NCBI RefSeq assembly: GCF_900496995.4
Contig: NC_044006.1
Location: 40,313,120 to 40,377,119 of the forward strand
Length of the DNA stretch: 64,000 bases
Reading direction: 5' to 3'
DNA from: Aquila chrysaetos chrysaetos
Lineage: Eukaryota > Chordata > Aves > Accipitriformes > Accipitridae
Position 1 is the first letter of the stretch, and the number at the start of each line of letters is the position of its first letter. The position numbers and the translations under genes are program-made. The notes under the pieces were generated by a model that ran no database searches, was not told where the DNA came from, and worked only from the letters and a program-made list of their open reading frames with translations. Positions 13,301-24,200 of the stretch are shown here, piece by piece.

Positions 13301-14571
13301 AGCACATAGATCCTCGAGGTTTGTTTCCACCAAGGTCCCTGGTTCATTCCTCAATGTATCCGTCAAGGCAGCAGCCTGCACACAAGCTTCCATTGCAAAA
13401 AAGAAATTGCGTGCGAGACCTTGATATGATTGAGAAGATAGCCTAGTGAATATGATTAGATTAGACAACACCACATCCTAGGCAGTGAGCATCAGCAGCT
13501 TTTGATGTATAAGTTGTCCATGTAGTGGACTGGGACATTAACTTTGAATGGTACCTTCACCAAGTAAAGCTTTACACTAATCAAGGAATTGCAATTGTGT
13601 GATCAATTTGGAGGCATAATTATTACAAGGTGCATAAATCAGGCAGTTTAGTCCAGCAACACCTACACGAGTAGAGGACAGATAATACACGATACTGAGG
13701 TGCTTTGCATCTTTATTCCCTACTGCTGCCGAGTTTACCTCTAGTTTTTGTACTGTTTAAGCTGTATCAGCTTAAAACCAAATACAATTAACATGCTAAC
13801 CATCATCCTGCTAAAACAAGGCTGACCTAGTCTCTTGAATTCAGAATTTATTCCCAACCAGTGTTCATTTGCACCAAGGCCACTATCATAATCCAATACA
13901 ATCCTCATGAGTTTGTATGCACCCATGAGTTGTGGAGCCTTATGTCTCTCACACTCTTTAGGACTGCATCCTGCCCACTATACAACAAATTTCAACTGCA
14001 CCCTATTCCTTTAAGCAACAGGAGGCAGGAGAATACAGGTCTGGCATTCCTCCCAGGTCTTAAACACATACCTAGCTACGTGGTTTTATGAACCTATTCC
14101 AGCTATGAGTAACGCTTGTATAACTACATGCATGATAAAGCATTGGGTATTTTAGTTTTGTCACAGTATCTTCAGGACATGAATTGTACGTGCTGTAACA
14201 GTGTGACTGTGACGCCGGTAGTGGCCACATCCTGAGCACAGTCTGCTCTGACACCCACGGAGTGAGTGACTGGAGCTGGAGCTTGCTTTCAGGTTTGACT
14301 TCCAATGCAACTGCCGAAGTTGGACTTAAGCATGCAATCTGTCTTGAAAGATGAAGTTATTTTACAAAGCAGCAATCTTTATGTAAAATTTCCTTTGGGT
14401 CTGCTCCTGAGAGGGACTTGGTCCTTGCTGCTCAACAGGAAGCCTGTTGGTATCAGCGGTTTAGAGAATGGTCTTTGCTGAAACACAAGCCAAGGTTCCC
14501 AAGCCAAGGTTGTCTGCGTTGGATCACCGGCTCAAAACAGGGTACAATATAGTTGCAGGAGGCTCTTTATT
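4377..14571. other. Intergenic DNA, no gene recognised
   Basis: About 10 kb without a recognisable gene. It holds a pyrimidine-rich, T-rich tract at about 6890-6962, a perfect 17-bp tandem duplication of AGTGCACTGCATGTTTT near 6686-6720, and a short duplication of AAGCCAAGGTT near 14487-14510. An open minus-strand stretch at 7368-7069 (99 codons) begins at TTG rather than ATG and resembles no family I know. No LTR, CR1 or MIR was recognised. Confidence 0.6.
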
Positions 14572-14576
14572 CCAGA
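14572..14576. repeat. Left target-site duplication of the solo LTR
   Basis: CCAGA directly before the TG start of the LTR is repeated directly after its CA end at 15159-15163. A 5-bp duplication is the usual size for ERVL integrations. Confidence 0.85.
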
Positions 14577-15158
14577 TGTCCTAGTTTCAGCTGGGATAGA
14601 GTTAACTGTCTTCCTAGTAGCTGGTACAGTGCTATGTTTTGAGTTCAGTATGTGAAGAATGTTGATAACACTGATGTTTTCAGTTGTTGCTAAGTAGTGT
14701 TTAGTCTCAAGTCAAGGATTTTTCAGCTTCTCATGCCCAGCCAGCAAGAAAGCTGGAGGGGCACAAGAAGATGGCACAGGACACAGCCAGGGCAGCCGAC
14801 CCAAACTGGCCAACAGGGTATTCCATACCATGTGATGTCCCGTCTAGTATAGGAACTGGGAAGTGGGGGCGGGGAATCGCGGCTGGGGGACTAGGGGGGT
14901 GCCGGTTGGCGGGTGGTGAGCAATTGCACTGCGCATCATTTGTACATTCCAATCCTTTCATTATTGCTGTTGTAATTTTATTAGTGTTATCGTTATCATT
15001 ATTAGTTTCTTCTTTTCTGTTCTATTAAACTGTTCTTATCTCAACCTGTGGGTTTTGCTTCTTTTTCCCGATTTTCTCCCCCATCCCACTGGGTGGGGGG
15101 GGGGAGTGAGTGAGCGGCTGCGTGGTGCTTAGTTGCTGGCTGGGGTTAAACCACGACA
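14577..15158 (+). mobile_element. Solo LTR of an avian ERVL-type endogenous retrovirus
   Basis: A 582-bp element beginning TGTCCTAGTTTCAGCTGGGA and ending GGGTTAAACCACGACA, so it has the canonical TG..CA ends. The ends and interior match the abundant avian ERVL-type LTR as I remember it. An ATTAAA polyadenylation signal lies at 15024-15029, which sets the orientation as plus. A TATA box is not intact: the expected region near 14849 reads AGTATAGGAACT. A G-run and GAGTGAGTGAGCGGC lie near the 3' end. Flanking CCAGA copies show one integration followed by LTR-LTR recombination. No internal retroviral genes are present. Confidence 0.93.
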
Positions 15159-15163
15159 CCAGA
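15159..15163. repeat. Right target-site duplication of the solo LTR
   Basis: CCAGA, identical to the copy at 14572-14576, directly follows the CA end of the LTR. Confidence 0.85.
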
Positions 15164-16175
15164 GAATGAGGGGAAAGTCGTCTTGTGTATGTGTGTGTTT
15201 TTCTGTCTTTGGAGCTGATTGCATTAGGTGATGTATGTGGTTGGCCACATCACAATGAATTACCAACACGAACATTTCATGATGATAAGGTTCATGGATC
15301 ACTGGAGACATAAAAGACTTTCTTTGTTTAAGTGCCCAGAAAGAAGTTGCTCTTCGGCATTTTTATTTTTCATCGAGTAAATCATGTGAAACTAGAGACT
15401 TGTCCCCCACCTTGTGAGTGACATTTTAAAAAACTGGGATAAACAGGAGAGGATTAATGATTATGTAAGCATTGCATTTCACAAAGGGCAGGATCCCAAA
15501 CGCCCTCGCTTTTGTTAGGTGGCAGATCACAGGCTGCAGAAGTTTTGGATGAAACTACTTCTCATGAAGTCCAGGAACATGAGAGGGACACACCACAGGC
15601 CAGGAGCTGGCCACCTCTGATGGTGGATTCTGTAGTTGCACCTAAACACAAATTTCCTGAAGACCATGTTTTCCTTCTGCATATTTGGCTTTTATGAGCA
15701 GTAAATAATGTGGGACCAGAGAAGGCCTTATGCTTGCAGAGCCCTCCAATGGTATTGTTGAACACAGAATCAAGTTGGTCTGAAAATACTATTTAAAGAT
15801 TACTTTACTTTAAAGAAATTGCTAGTTGTGATCTCAAGCATTAAGATAATCTAAAAGTGATGCAAAGGTATGTTAGTTTTGCAGAAGAATCAATGATGCT
15901 AAATTTGTGTGTTTTTCTGACTTGTGTCATAGAATACAGAAAATATTTTTGAAATGGCAAGCAAACGAGAATGGATAAAGTAATTGCAAAGTCATATTCA
16001 GTGGACTAAATACATTGACCACTATGTAGATGTAGCATATGAAGTTCCTGCTCTCCCTTCTTTTCACACTTTCAAGTTGACAGTTTCCTTTTGTGAATCA
16101 AGAACTTCACTTTTAAGCAACAGCTTTTGGTAAGCTTGGTGTGGTAGCTAGAAAAAAATCAGACAACTAACCTAC
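15164..16175. other. Intergenic DNA, no gene recognised
   Basis: About 1 kb of moderately AT-rich DNA between the solo LTR and a CR1 copy. Only short open stretches occur, and none has a recognisable product. Confidence 0.6.
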
Positions 16176-16715
16176 CACAGAATCACAGAATCACAGAATG
16201 GCTGAGGTTGGAAGGCACCTCTGGCAGTCATCTGGTCCAACTCCCCTGCTCAAGCAGGAGCCAGTTACCCAGGACGATGTCCAGACAGCTTTTGAACATC
16301 TCCAAGGAGGGAGACACCACAACCTCCCTGGGCAACCTGTGCCAGTGCTTTGCAACCATCACAGTGATGCCTGGACTAGACAATCTTTAAAGGTCCCTTC
16401 CAACCCAAACCATTCTATGATACTATGAAAAGTGTTTCCTGATGTTCAGATGGAGCCTCCTGTGTTTCAGTCTGTGCCCATTGTCCTGTCACTGGACACC
16501 ACTGAGAAGAGGTCCAGCTTCTGTATACCCTTCATTCAGATATTTGTACACATTGATGAGAAAACCGCCTGAGCCTTCTCTTCTCTGGGCTGAACAGTCC
16601 CAGCTCTCTCAGCCTTTCCTTGTAGGAGAGATGCTCCAGCCCAGGATACTGTTGGACTCTTGCTGCAAGGGCACACTGCTGGCTGATGTCCAACTTGTTG
16701 TCCAGGACCCCCTAT
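16176..16715 (-). mobile_element. CR1 LINE fragment with intact 3' tail
   Basis: The left edge has three copies of the octamer CACAGAAT (16176-16199), the reverse complement of the CR1 3' tail, followed by GGTTGGAAGGCACCTCTGG. The body matches the antisense of the CR1 3' region, with blocks such as CCTCCCTGGGCAACCTGT near 16323, CAGATGGAGCCTCCTGTGTT near 16449 and AGCTCTCTCAGCCTTTCCTT near 16602. CR1 sense is therefore the minus strand, 5'-truncated as is usual. After about 16640 the match jumps to a more internal part, so there is an internal deletion. A small opposite-orientation CR1 tail interrupts the body. Confidence 0.92.
16365..16427 (+). mobile_element. CR1 3' tail nested in opposite orientation
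   Basis: Inside the minus-oriented CR1 there is about 60 bp that reads as a plus-oriented CR1 end: AGGTCCCTTCCAACCCAAAC followed by the degenerate tail octamers CATTCTATGATACTATG (16411-16427). The host CR1 breaks off after CATCACAGT and resumes at about 16428 with AAAAGTGTTTCCTGATG. The exact left boundary is uncertain by a few bases. A local inversion or gene conversion is a less likely alternative. Confidence 0.7.
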
Positions 16716-19700
16716 GAGTAATCCTGTTTCCACTGCAATCATACAGCTTACAAGTAACATTTATTAGTCCGGAAAAATTGTGACTAAATAATAGCATGCT
16801 AATTTTTAAGAGACTTAGCTACTTGGAACCCAGCCAGCTAAAGAAGTAGATGTGTTAATGCAATCATTTCTATTGAGTTTTCTGAATGGTGATAAGTCAG
16901 AGTTGTGCAGTCCAGGTGGTTCTTGTCTTCATAATAACCAATGTCAGTAGTTCAAATAATAAGTTACCTACTTAAGGCTGTTTCTTTCACAGCAGAGCAT
17001 GGTAGTGAAAGTTATGTCATCTACATTTCAAATGGTTTACCTCCTTGATTAATCCGCGCTAACATAAAAAATCCATTTGATTGCATGATCCTTAATATTT
17101 GCTTTGCATGTGGTATTATGGCGATATTTTGATCTGCACTGTCATTTCTAAGCATTGCTATACACACTGCTGCTGCCTACAGGAGCTGAAAATGGCATTA
17201 ATTCTCTTTTACCACTTGGTGGCGATGTCTTAAAAATCACGAAAGCTAAAAGTATCTTGCACGATCTTTTAATTTCAGTATAACTGAAGGAAAACTCAGA
17301 GATAAGACTTTAATACTTCTGAATAGCAGTGCTAAAGTCAGTCTAAAGGAAAACAGTATCTGAAAGTCTGCTTTCTAAGCATAAGACATCTCAGCAGATC
17401 TGGCTACATTGAAAACAATACCTTCATTTTATAATGTCACCTGTGCCAAAGTATTTAAATGGTGCAGAGTTTATTATGACTTCTCAGAAGAAGCAAAGGG
17501 CTCTCTACACAGGCGGATGTAATTCACAGCTTTGGAGAAACGTTTTAGGTGTACATCCTCTCTGACTGACATGCATTTTGAAGTGAATTTTAGTTGCTTT
17601 TCAATCACTGGCTAGGATTTTGTTGATCTGGACACATTTACACATAAGCAAAACATTTCTGTTTGCACACTGAAGGGACTTTGTCATGTCAGCAAGTCCC
17701 AAATGTATAGCTATGTAGGATAAGAATTAATAAAGGTTTAGACACACCTAAATGAAATCAAGCTTTCTGGGAGTGCAATGTCACATTAGCTAATCTATCT
17801 TTGAATTTGTTTTTCCTTTTATAGAGTTTTGCAAATTTTATAATACTGAGAGTGAACTGTGACCATTCTCTCACAAAACAGTGCTGCTTCCTCGAGTCAA
17901 AGCCCTTCTGATTTTTACCATACTTCCAGTACATGTAATGCTGCTGTGCTTGTTATTTACCATCCTTTTTTACATTCAACAGTCAGAGTGGAGTAGCTGC
18001 TTAAAATACATTTTTTTCTCATTCTTTGATTATTGTCCAGATTAAGAAGCCACCAGGAAGGCTTTACCTTCAACGATGGTGTACAAAGTGTAGTTCTGCA
18101 GATACACTCATTCATTCATCATGCCCTCAGATATGAAAGTGGAGGAGGCAATGTGAGCAACAAGACTGACAAAAATAGAGAAACTTTTTCAAGAAACCTA
18201 GCAATTAGGGTTTTCAATATACTGAGAATATGTATTGTCCACAGACAGAATTTCTAAATGTGTTTATCATGTAGCCTTAAAATGCCACTGTCTGTGTAGA
18301 AGCATTACTGAATACTCAGAGTTCTCTTAACTAGTTGAACTAGCAAGTTTTTCAAATGAGAGTTAGGTATAGGTTAGGTACAAAACTAGCAGCCAGTCTT
18401 GCATCCCTAGACAAGAACTCTCCCAGGTTTGAGAAGGTTTACAAAAGTGATACCTCATAGATGTGTGTGTTATTGTACTGCTTCTATTTGAAAAGGTACT
18501 TGTAGTTTAAGGATAATTCTGATTAATGTTGAAATATGATTGAAGAAGTCTTTTATACATAGCTATACTTCTGTTAAAGTTTTTAATGAATGTTTAAAAA
18601 CTCCAGTGATAATGAGCTCCACATTTGGCCCAGATGGCACTGCAGTCCTGCAGCAAAAAGTTTCGATTTAATATAAGGTGACCACTACCTTTCCCCAACC
18701 CAATCAGGAGCCACAAGACATGCCCATTTCCTTTTGACAACAATTAAATATAGAGATATGGTTTTCAGTGACTAAGATAAATAAGTTGAGCCTGGACTCT
18801 GCCAACTGCAAACAAAAGCACGTGAGCAAAGGTTGGCACCACACCTGGCTACCCTTAGCTCTTGTATTTTCTTTTAGTCAGCTTACTTACAGCTGAACAG
18901 CTTGTGATATGCCTTCTTGCAGTCATGGGACATGCTGGAGATGTCAACAGGACCAAATAGACAAGGGTCTTTGGATCTCCACAATCTTTGATCTGTTGCT
19001 TATCCTAGTGAGATAAGAAAATAAGTGCCATAATTTTTGGAGTTCATAAGACAGTGGTCAAAGTATAAAACAATAAAAAAGCAATGTCACAGAACGGAAA
19101 AAAAGCCCTTAGCTTAGCTACAAGGCTGGAGGCGTGCAGCTCCTCTATGGGAGAACTGTTTCCAAAATGTTTGTCCATATGTAACCCATTATTACAATAG
19201 TAGTCACTCCTGCCATGCATCTCAGAGACTTACTTCTTTCTTGCTGGCTTTTGGATTTCATCAGGAAACTTAACCCCCTGGATGCAGTGGGAATTCATAA
19301 TCACCCTTCTGAGCAAACACTTGGCTTGCAGCCATGACGTTCTTGCCTTCACTGAGCAAAATGGAAAGGAATTATGACCACAATAAAGCATTCAGCTTAC
19401 TAATTGCTATTTAATTGCTGTTCAGCGTTTCCAATGCATTAACTAGCAATGACGGTGTTACATAAACACTTGAAAGCACCAGCCAACTCTCTAGGATGCA
19501 GTGAAAAGCATAGCGTGTCTGAGGGTGCATGTGTCTGAGTGTGCATGTGTGTGTGTGTGTTCACGTGCATGCTTGGAGGCACGAGACATGAGAAGGCTTC
19601 TCTTCCCCACTCTGCATGACACATAGCCACGAAGCATATGGATGTCTCCACCAAAGGAACAGCCATTGAGTCTCGGCGATTCTTTCCTACAGACTTAAAT

Positions 19701-20879
19701 GTCCCCAGAGGATGTATATACACTCCAATACCAGCTGTACAAGAGCTCTCTGACAACGGGCGTCCATTTTTCAAGTGAAACTCCTGTTTTTTTGCTTCCT
19801 CCCCCATCCAGAAACACCCCTCTCAAAATGTTGTGCCTCATGAGAAATGCAGTCTGAAAACACAAAATGAAAAAAGAAAATTAAAACAAAGGCAGAGAAG
19901 AGTCATTTCCTCTTCTTCTGTAAATGGGGACAAGAAGGAAGACAGGGAATAAATTCAAACCTAAAGAGTTTCAATATTTTTAGGAATAGCTGCCAACAAA
20001 AAACAGTTCCCTTCAGCTCTTGAAGAATGCTCAATTTTCCATGAAAAATCCTTCCCGTCACTGTATTGCTGCCTGCTTGCCTTGTTCAGGGCTGCTAAGT
20101 GCCAGGCCATCCACACGCACAGGACAGACCTGGAGCAGTTATAATCTCAGGATGGGTTAAAGACACTTGCAAAGGCTGTGCCTTGGGAATGCATCAGACG
20201 TGCTGGGCTGGGGGCAAGCTGGTGCGAGCCCTCGCTGTGTACAAAGCCTCTCTGTCCCCATCCCCTTGCATCACTGTCAATGCACAGGGAACAGCGTACA
20301 CAGAGAGAGCCGCAGGATGTAATGGCACTAGGACCATAGGGCACCCTGCAGTCTACATCCAAAGCCTAGATACAGTCAGTCTGATGCAATGGCTTCCCAT
20401 GAGCAAAGTCCGGTTGTGGTTATAGTGAGCTGAGACGTAGCTGCTGGGCTGCATTTCAAATGCTTTCACAGCAGTACAAATCCTGAAAGCGTTCTCATCT
20501 TTCTGCACATCAGGAGCATGGACCCGCATTTCCCATGCACCCCGCTCTATATCTCTGTATCTGGCATTGGCAGCTTAATAGGTAATTCACATTACGTGAA
20601 TCTTATTTTATTGTCCTCTGCAGGTTCTAATAAAAAGAAGGAACACTGATCCAGAAACCCCATCAGTATTGTCCCGTCGGCAACAGTTGAGATGCCTTCC
20701 CTATGAACTGTGCGCACAGGCCAATATTCCTCATCCCTCTCCTTCTGCATTCCTCCTGTGGCACAAGGGGTGAGCCACCAGCCCGTGGCCTCTGCAAAGG
20801 TCTTAAGGGCACTCACTCTGTAAGCACATAACGTCGGTGGATGTCTCAGTGGATGACATTTTGATTAAGATAACGCTAA
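16716..20879. other. Intergenic DNA with a TG-rich tract
   Basis: No gene recognised. The segment at about 19516-19560 is TG-rich, two imperfect copies of a TGTCTGAG..TGCATG unit leading into a short (TG)n microsatellite. A minus-strand open stretch at 19807-19439 runs through this tract and is explained by its low complexity. Otherwise AT-rich DNA without recognisable repeats. Confidence 0.6.
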
Positions 20880-21060
20880 GGACTTGTAGATTCAAATCCA
20901 TTTTCTGCCACAAGCTTCCTGTCTGATTGTCAATTTGGTCAAATTACTTCATCTGCAAAATAGGGCATACAATAATTTCTTTTAGAACCCCTTCTCTCTG
21001 AGACATAGCTGTGTAGTACTGACTACAAAGAAACGTGGATTTTATTGAGAGTCTCTTGAC
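20880..21060 (+). repeat. MIR-like ancient SINE
   Basis: The order of blocks follows the MIR consensus: GATTCAAATCCATTTTCTGCC, then TTGGTCAAATTACTT, then CATCTGCAAAATAGGGCATA with an AATAATTTCTTTTA stretch. A part of the core between the second and third block is missing. Recognised by eye; the right boundary is uncertain. Confidence 0.55.
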
Positions 21061-23667
21061 ATGCTTGTAACGTATAATGAAATAATAATGTAGTAGTCGT
21101 CGGAAATTTTCTTAGTAACCCATAGATTATCAGGCTTGAGGGATTATTTTGGTTATTGAATTTGACTTCATATATACCATGAATTAGGAGGTTTTCATGA
21201 ACAATTTCTTGCTTGAACTAGAGCCTCTTTTCTAGAAATAATTCTATTACTAGCTTAAAATTGCAACTATTGTATAAAAAAATTACATCTTATTTATAAT
21301 CTGGGTTTGCTGCCATCCTGTCCCAGATCTTGTTATATCTTCATCTGCTAGATCAAGGAGCTTGAGATCAAAGTTTTGTCATGCTGTGGCTGCTTTGTTA
21401 AGCTAAATAGATTGAACTCCTCTTGTCTTACACTATGAGGTATATTTTCCAGTGCTTTAATCATTCTTGTATGATCTTGTATGATCAGTCTTCTCTCTAA
21501 TCATTCCCAGATAAATGAACTAGATGTTCTTTTAGAAGTGGCTACACCAGTGGAATGACAGAGGCAATATGGCAATATGCCTTCCCCACTCATTCTCACC
21601 ATTCTCCTGCTCACACATCAAGGTTTATAGTAGATACTTTGGCCACAGGAAGCTTGCAAAGAGGGCTTGCCCTTCATGGTCTGGTTGCCCTACAATCTCT
21701 GTAAGAATTAATTGTTGTTCATACACATTGTTTGACCAGAAGACCCAGCTTGGTCTCTATCCATGACACATCTTCGTTTTTTACTCACTACCTCCAATCT
21801 TTGCATTAGCTCAAGCTTTCAGTAATCGTTAAGACTGGGAATTATTTTTTCTTCCATGTCACTGATGAAAAATGTTAAATTACATGAAAACAAGAGCCAA
21901 TTCATGTGAGATTTTACTGGCAACACAACCATGCTAATTTCCCACTGTCAGTGAGATTTTAGACCTGTCAAGTTGTAACTATTAAAATATGTACAATTTT
22001 TTAAAAATTCTTGTGTGTCAGTAAAAACCTAGTGTCTTTCAATGAATATTTCTGCACATAACGGTTTCTGTACCTTACAGGCTGTACTTTATAGTCAAAG
22101 TACTTAAGGATCAAATATTTTTTTCCTGCAATTTCTCCATCCAGTGTTTAAAACTGAAATCTAAACACCTTTGGATGTGAGAAGCTACTCCCAGTCTCCC
22201 ATCTCCATTGTCCTGTAGAGGGGCAGGGAGGAGTGAGGCAGGGGTATAGCTCAGCAAGCACCAGGACAGAACCCAAATCCTTCTGTCTGGAGGGAAGGTA
22301 GACCAACTCCACATCATCATCAGCAAGAGCAGCTGGGAGCAGGCTCTTCTTGCAGAAGTTATGCTCCCAAAGGAGCATCCATCTGTACCCAGATCTCCCT
22401 GCTTCACGAACATGCTCTTCTGTAGTCTCCCTCCCACTTGACAGTTTTGGCTTGCTCTTGGACTCTCACTAGCGCTGCAACCAACTCCTCTCCCTCATTT
22501 GGCTTATTTGAAGACACTGGTATTTTGGTATTTGGACAGGACACAGGTTTACCCAGACAATTTTTAACCTGCTGTCCTCTTCCCACAAAAAAGTCAGAAG
22601 CCTGTGAAACCTGTTTACAAGTAAGCAGTGAGAGCCTCTCCTCATCTTGCTGTCAGGAGACCCGGCCACATTAGGTGAACAGGTGAACCTCCTGCTGAAC
22701 CAAATGGGTGGCCAGCAAATGCCAGTTCTTGCTCCCTGCTCTGAAACTCCTCAGCCAAAGCCTTTTGCTGCTATTTAATCATTTAATTTTTATTGCTAAT
22801 CGCTAATCTGACTTGGCAGATTTACTGCTCCAAGGCTGTGCTTGCTGCTGACAAATGCAAATGTGAATATTTGCTGTCTCCTCAGATTTGTGCAGCTCCA
22901 GGGTGGGCACTGTGTTGCCCGCTGTGTACAGGAAACATCCAGGGACTGCCACAAAGGGCTGAGCTGAGGCATTCCCTCCTGTTCATTCATGCCTGTTTTA
23001 GGGTTCTCTAGCTGTGGACCAAACTATCTGAACAGCATTTTTGCTTTGTTAGGAAATGATTGGCTTCAGCTCAGGCTGGAAAAGGTAAATGTTTGTGGGC
23101 ACACTGTGAGAAGTGCTGGGAGAGTAAAGCACACGCGCTGGCATAAAATTTGGAATCCTCCCACACTGGTTTGCTCTGGACCCTGGAAACACCTGCGCTC
23201 GCCGGTTCTTACGGAGCTTTTATCTGCTGCTTCTTTACCAGACCTAGTCATTCCTTTTAACATGCACTTTGCAGAAGTCATTTATGGCTTCAGCTTCCCC
23301 AAGGCCAGACAGCTGCACTCCTCAGAGTCATTCTGAAAGGGCCGAGTTTTGGCATCTACGACGCCTTACAAATCTTACTGCTAAGAAAGATCCTACATCA
23401 TCCGCAGTAAGAGGCTTTTCTTTATATTATTCTACCTTCCTGTAGTACATGCCAGGTATTGTGAAGGTGGTTACGGTCTTTGCTAGTGTCAAAATTATCC
23501 TAGGTCCATATGGGGATTGCAATCATTCAGCACGTTTCTGAGGACCAAACAAATGTTTTCAGCAAGATCAGCTTAGTAGAAATTTCTTTCCTCAGTGGGA
23601 CTGCTCCTCCTGTGTCCATAAAACAGCCAACAGAGACAGCCAGCCATTATTTCTCCCTTTACAACCA
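21061..23667. other. Intergenic DNA, no gene recognised
   Basis: AT-rich DNA with a 10-bp tandem duplication of TTGTATGATC near 21467-21486. Overlapping open stretches on both strands at 22.1-23.3 kb show no domain, signal peptide or conserved motif that I know. Confidence 0.6.
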
Positions 23668-24200
23668 ACTGCTTAGAAGGCTGGAAGGAATCTGAAGAGA
23701 TCCTGGCTCCAGCCTCCTGCCCCAAGGCAGCGTCAGCTATATTTCAGAGAGGCCCTTATCTTAAAGCCGTGTATGGCAGAGGCAAGCCTTCCAAGCTTTG
23801 CTTTTTCAAATGTCAAATCTAAGCTCCCTTTTTGTAGTCAAGACCTATTACTCCTTGTGTTAGCTACCAAGGACACAGGAAACACATTATTCTTTCTTGC
23901 AGCAATTTTATAGGTGTTTCGAGACCATTATGTTTCCTGCTCTTTCTTTTCCTTTCTAGATTAAAAAACTCAAATATCTTCTGTCTGTCCTCATACACCA
24001 TGCTTTCTAGGCTTCTGCTCATGCATATTAAGTAACTCACGTAGACTCTCTTTACTTACCCTCCCTCCTTAACGCCTGAAGGATTCAAATCTGGATGCAT
24101 GCTTCAATTGCAATCTCATCAATGCAGAACAGACTTGAAGTATTGCTTCCCAGGTCACGCTACTCTTGATTCAACGCCTTTTCTGCAACAGTTTAATAGC
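23668..24200 (-). mobile_element. Old CR1 LINE fragment
   Basis: Diverged antisense CR1 landmarks occur in the expected order: GGAAGGAATCTGAAGAGATC, CCAGCCTCCTGCCCCAAGGC, TCTGTCCTCATACACCATGC with TTTCTAGGCTTCTGCTCATG, and an AATGCAGAACAGACTTGAAG stretch matching the segment that usually describes the partially matching CR1 body. CR1 sense is the minus strand. It is much older than the copy at 16.2 kb and both ends are approximate. Confidence 0.6.

Noticed and set aside
22111-22437. 108-codon minus-strand open stretch
   Set aside because: No domain, no signal and overlapping alternative frames; not distinguishable from chance.
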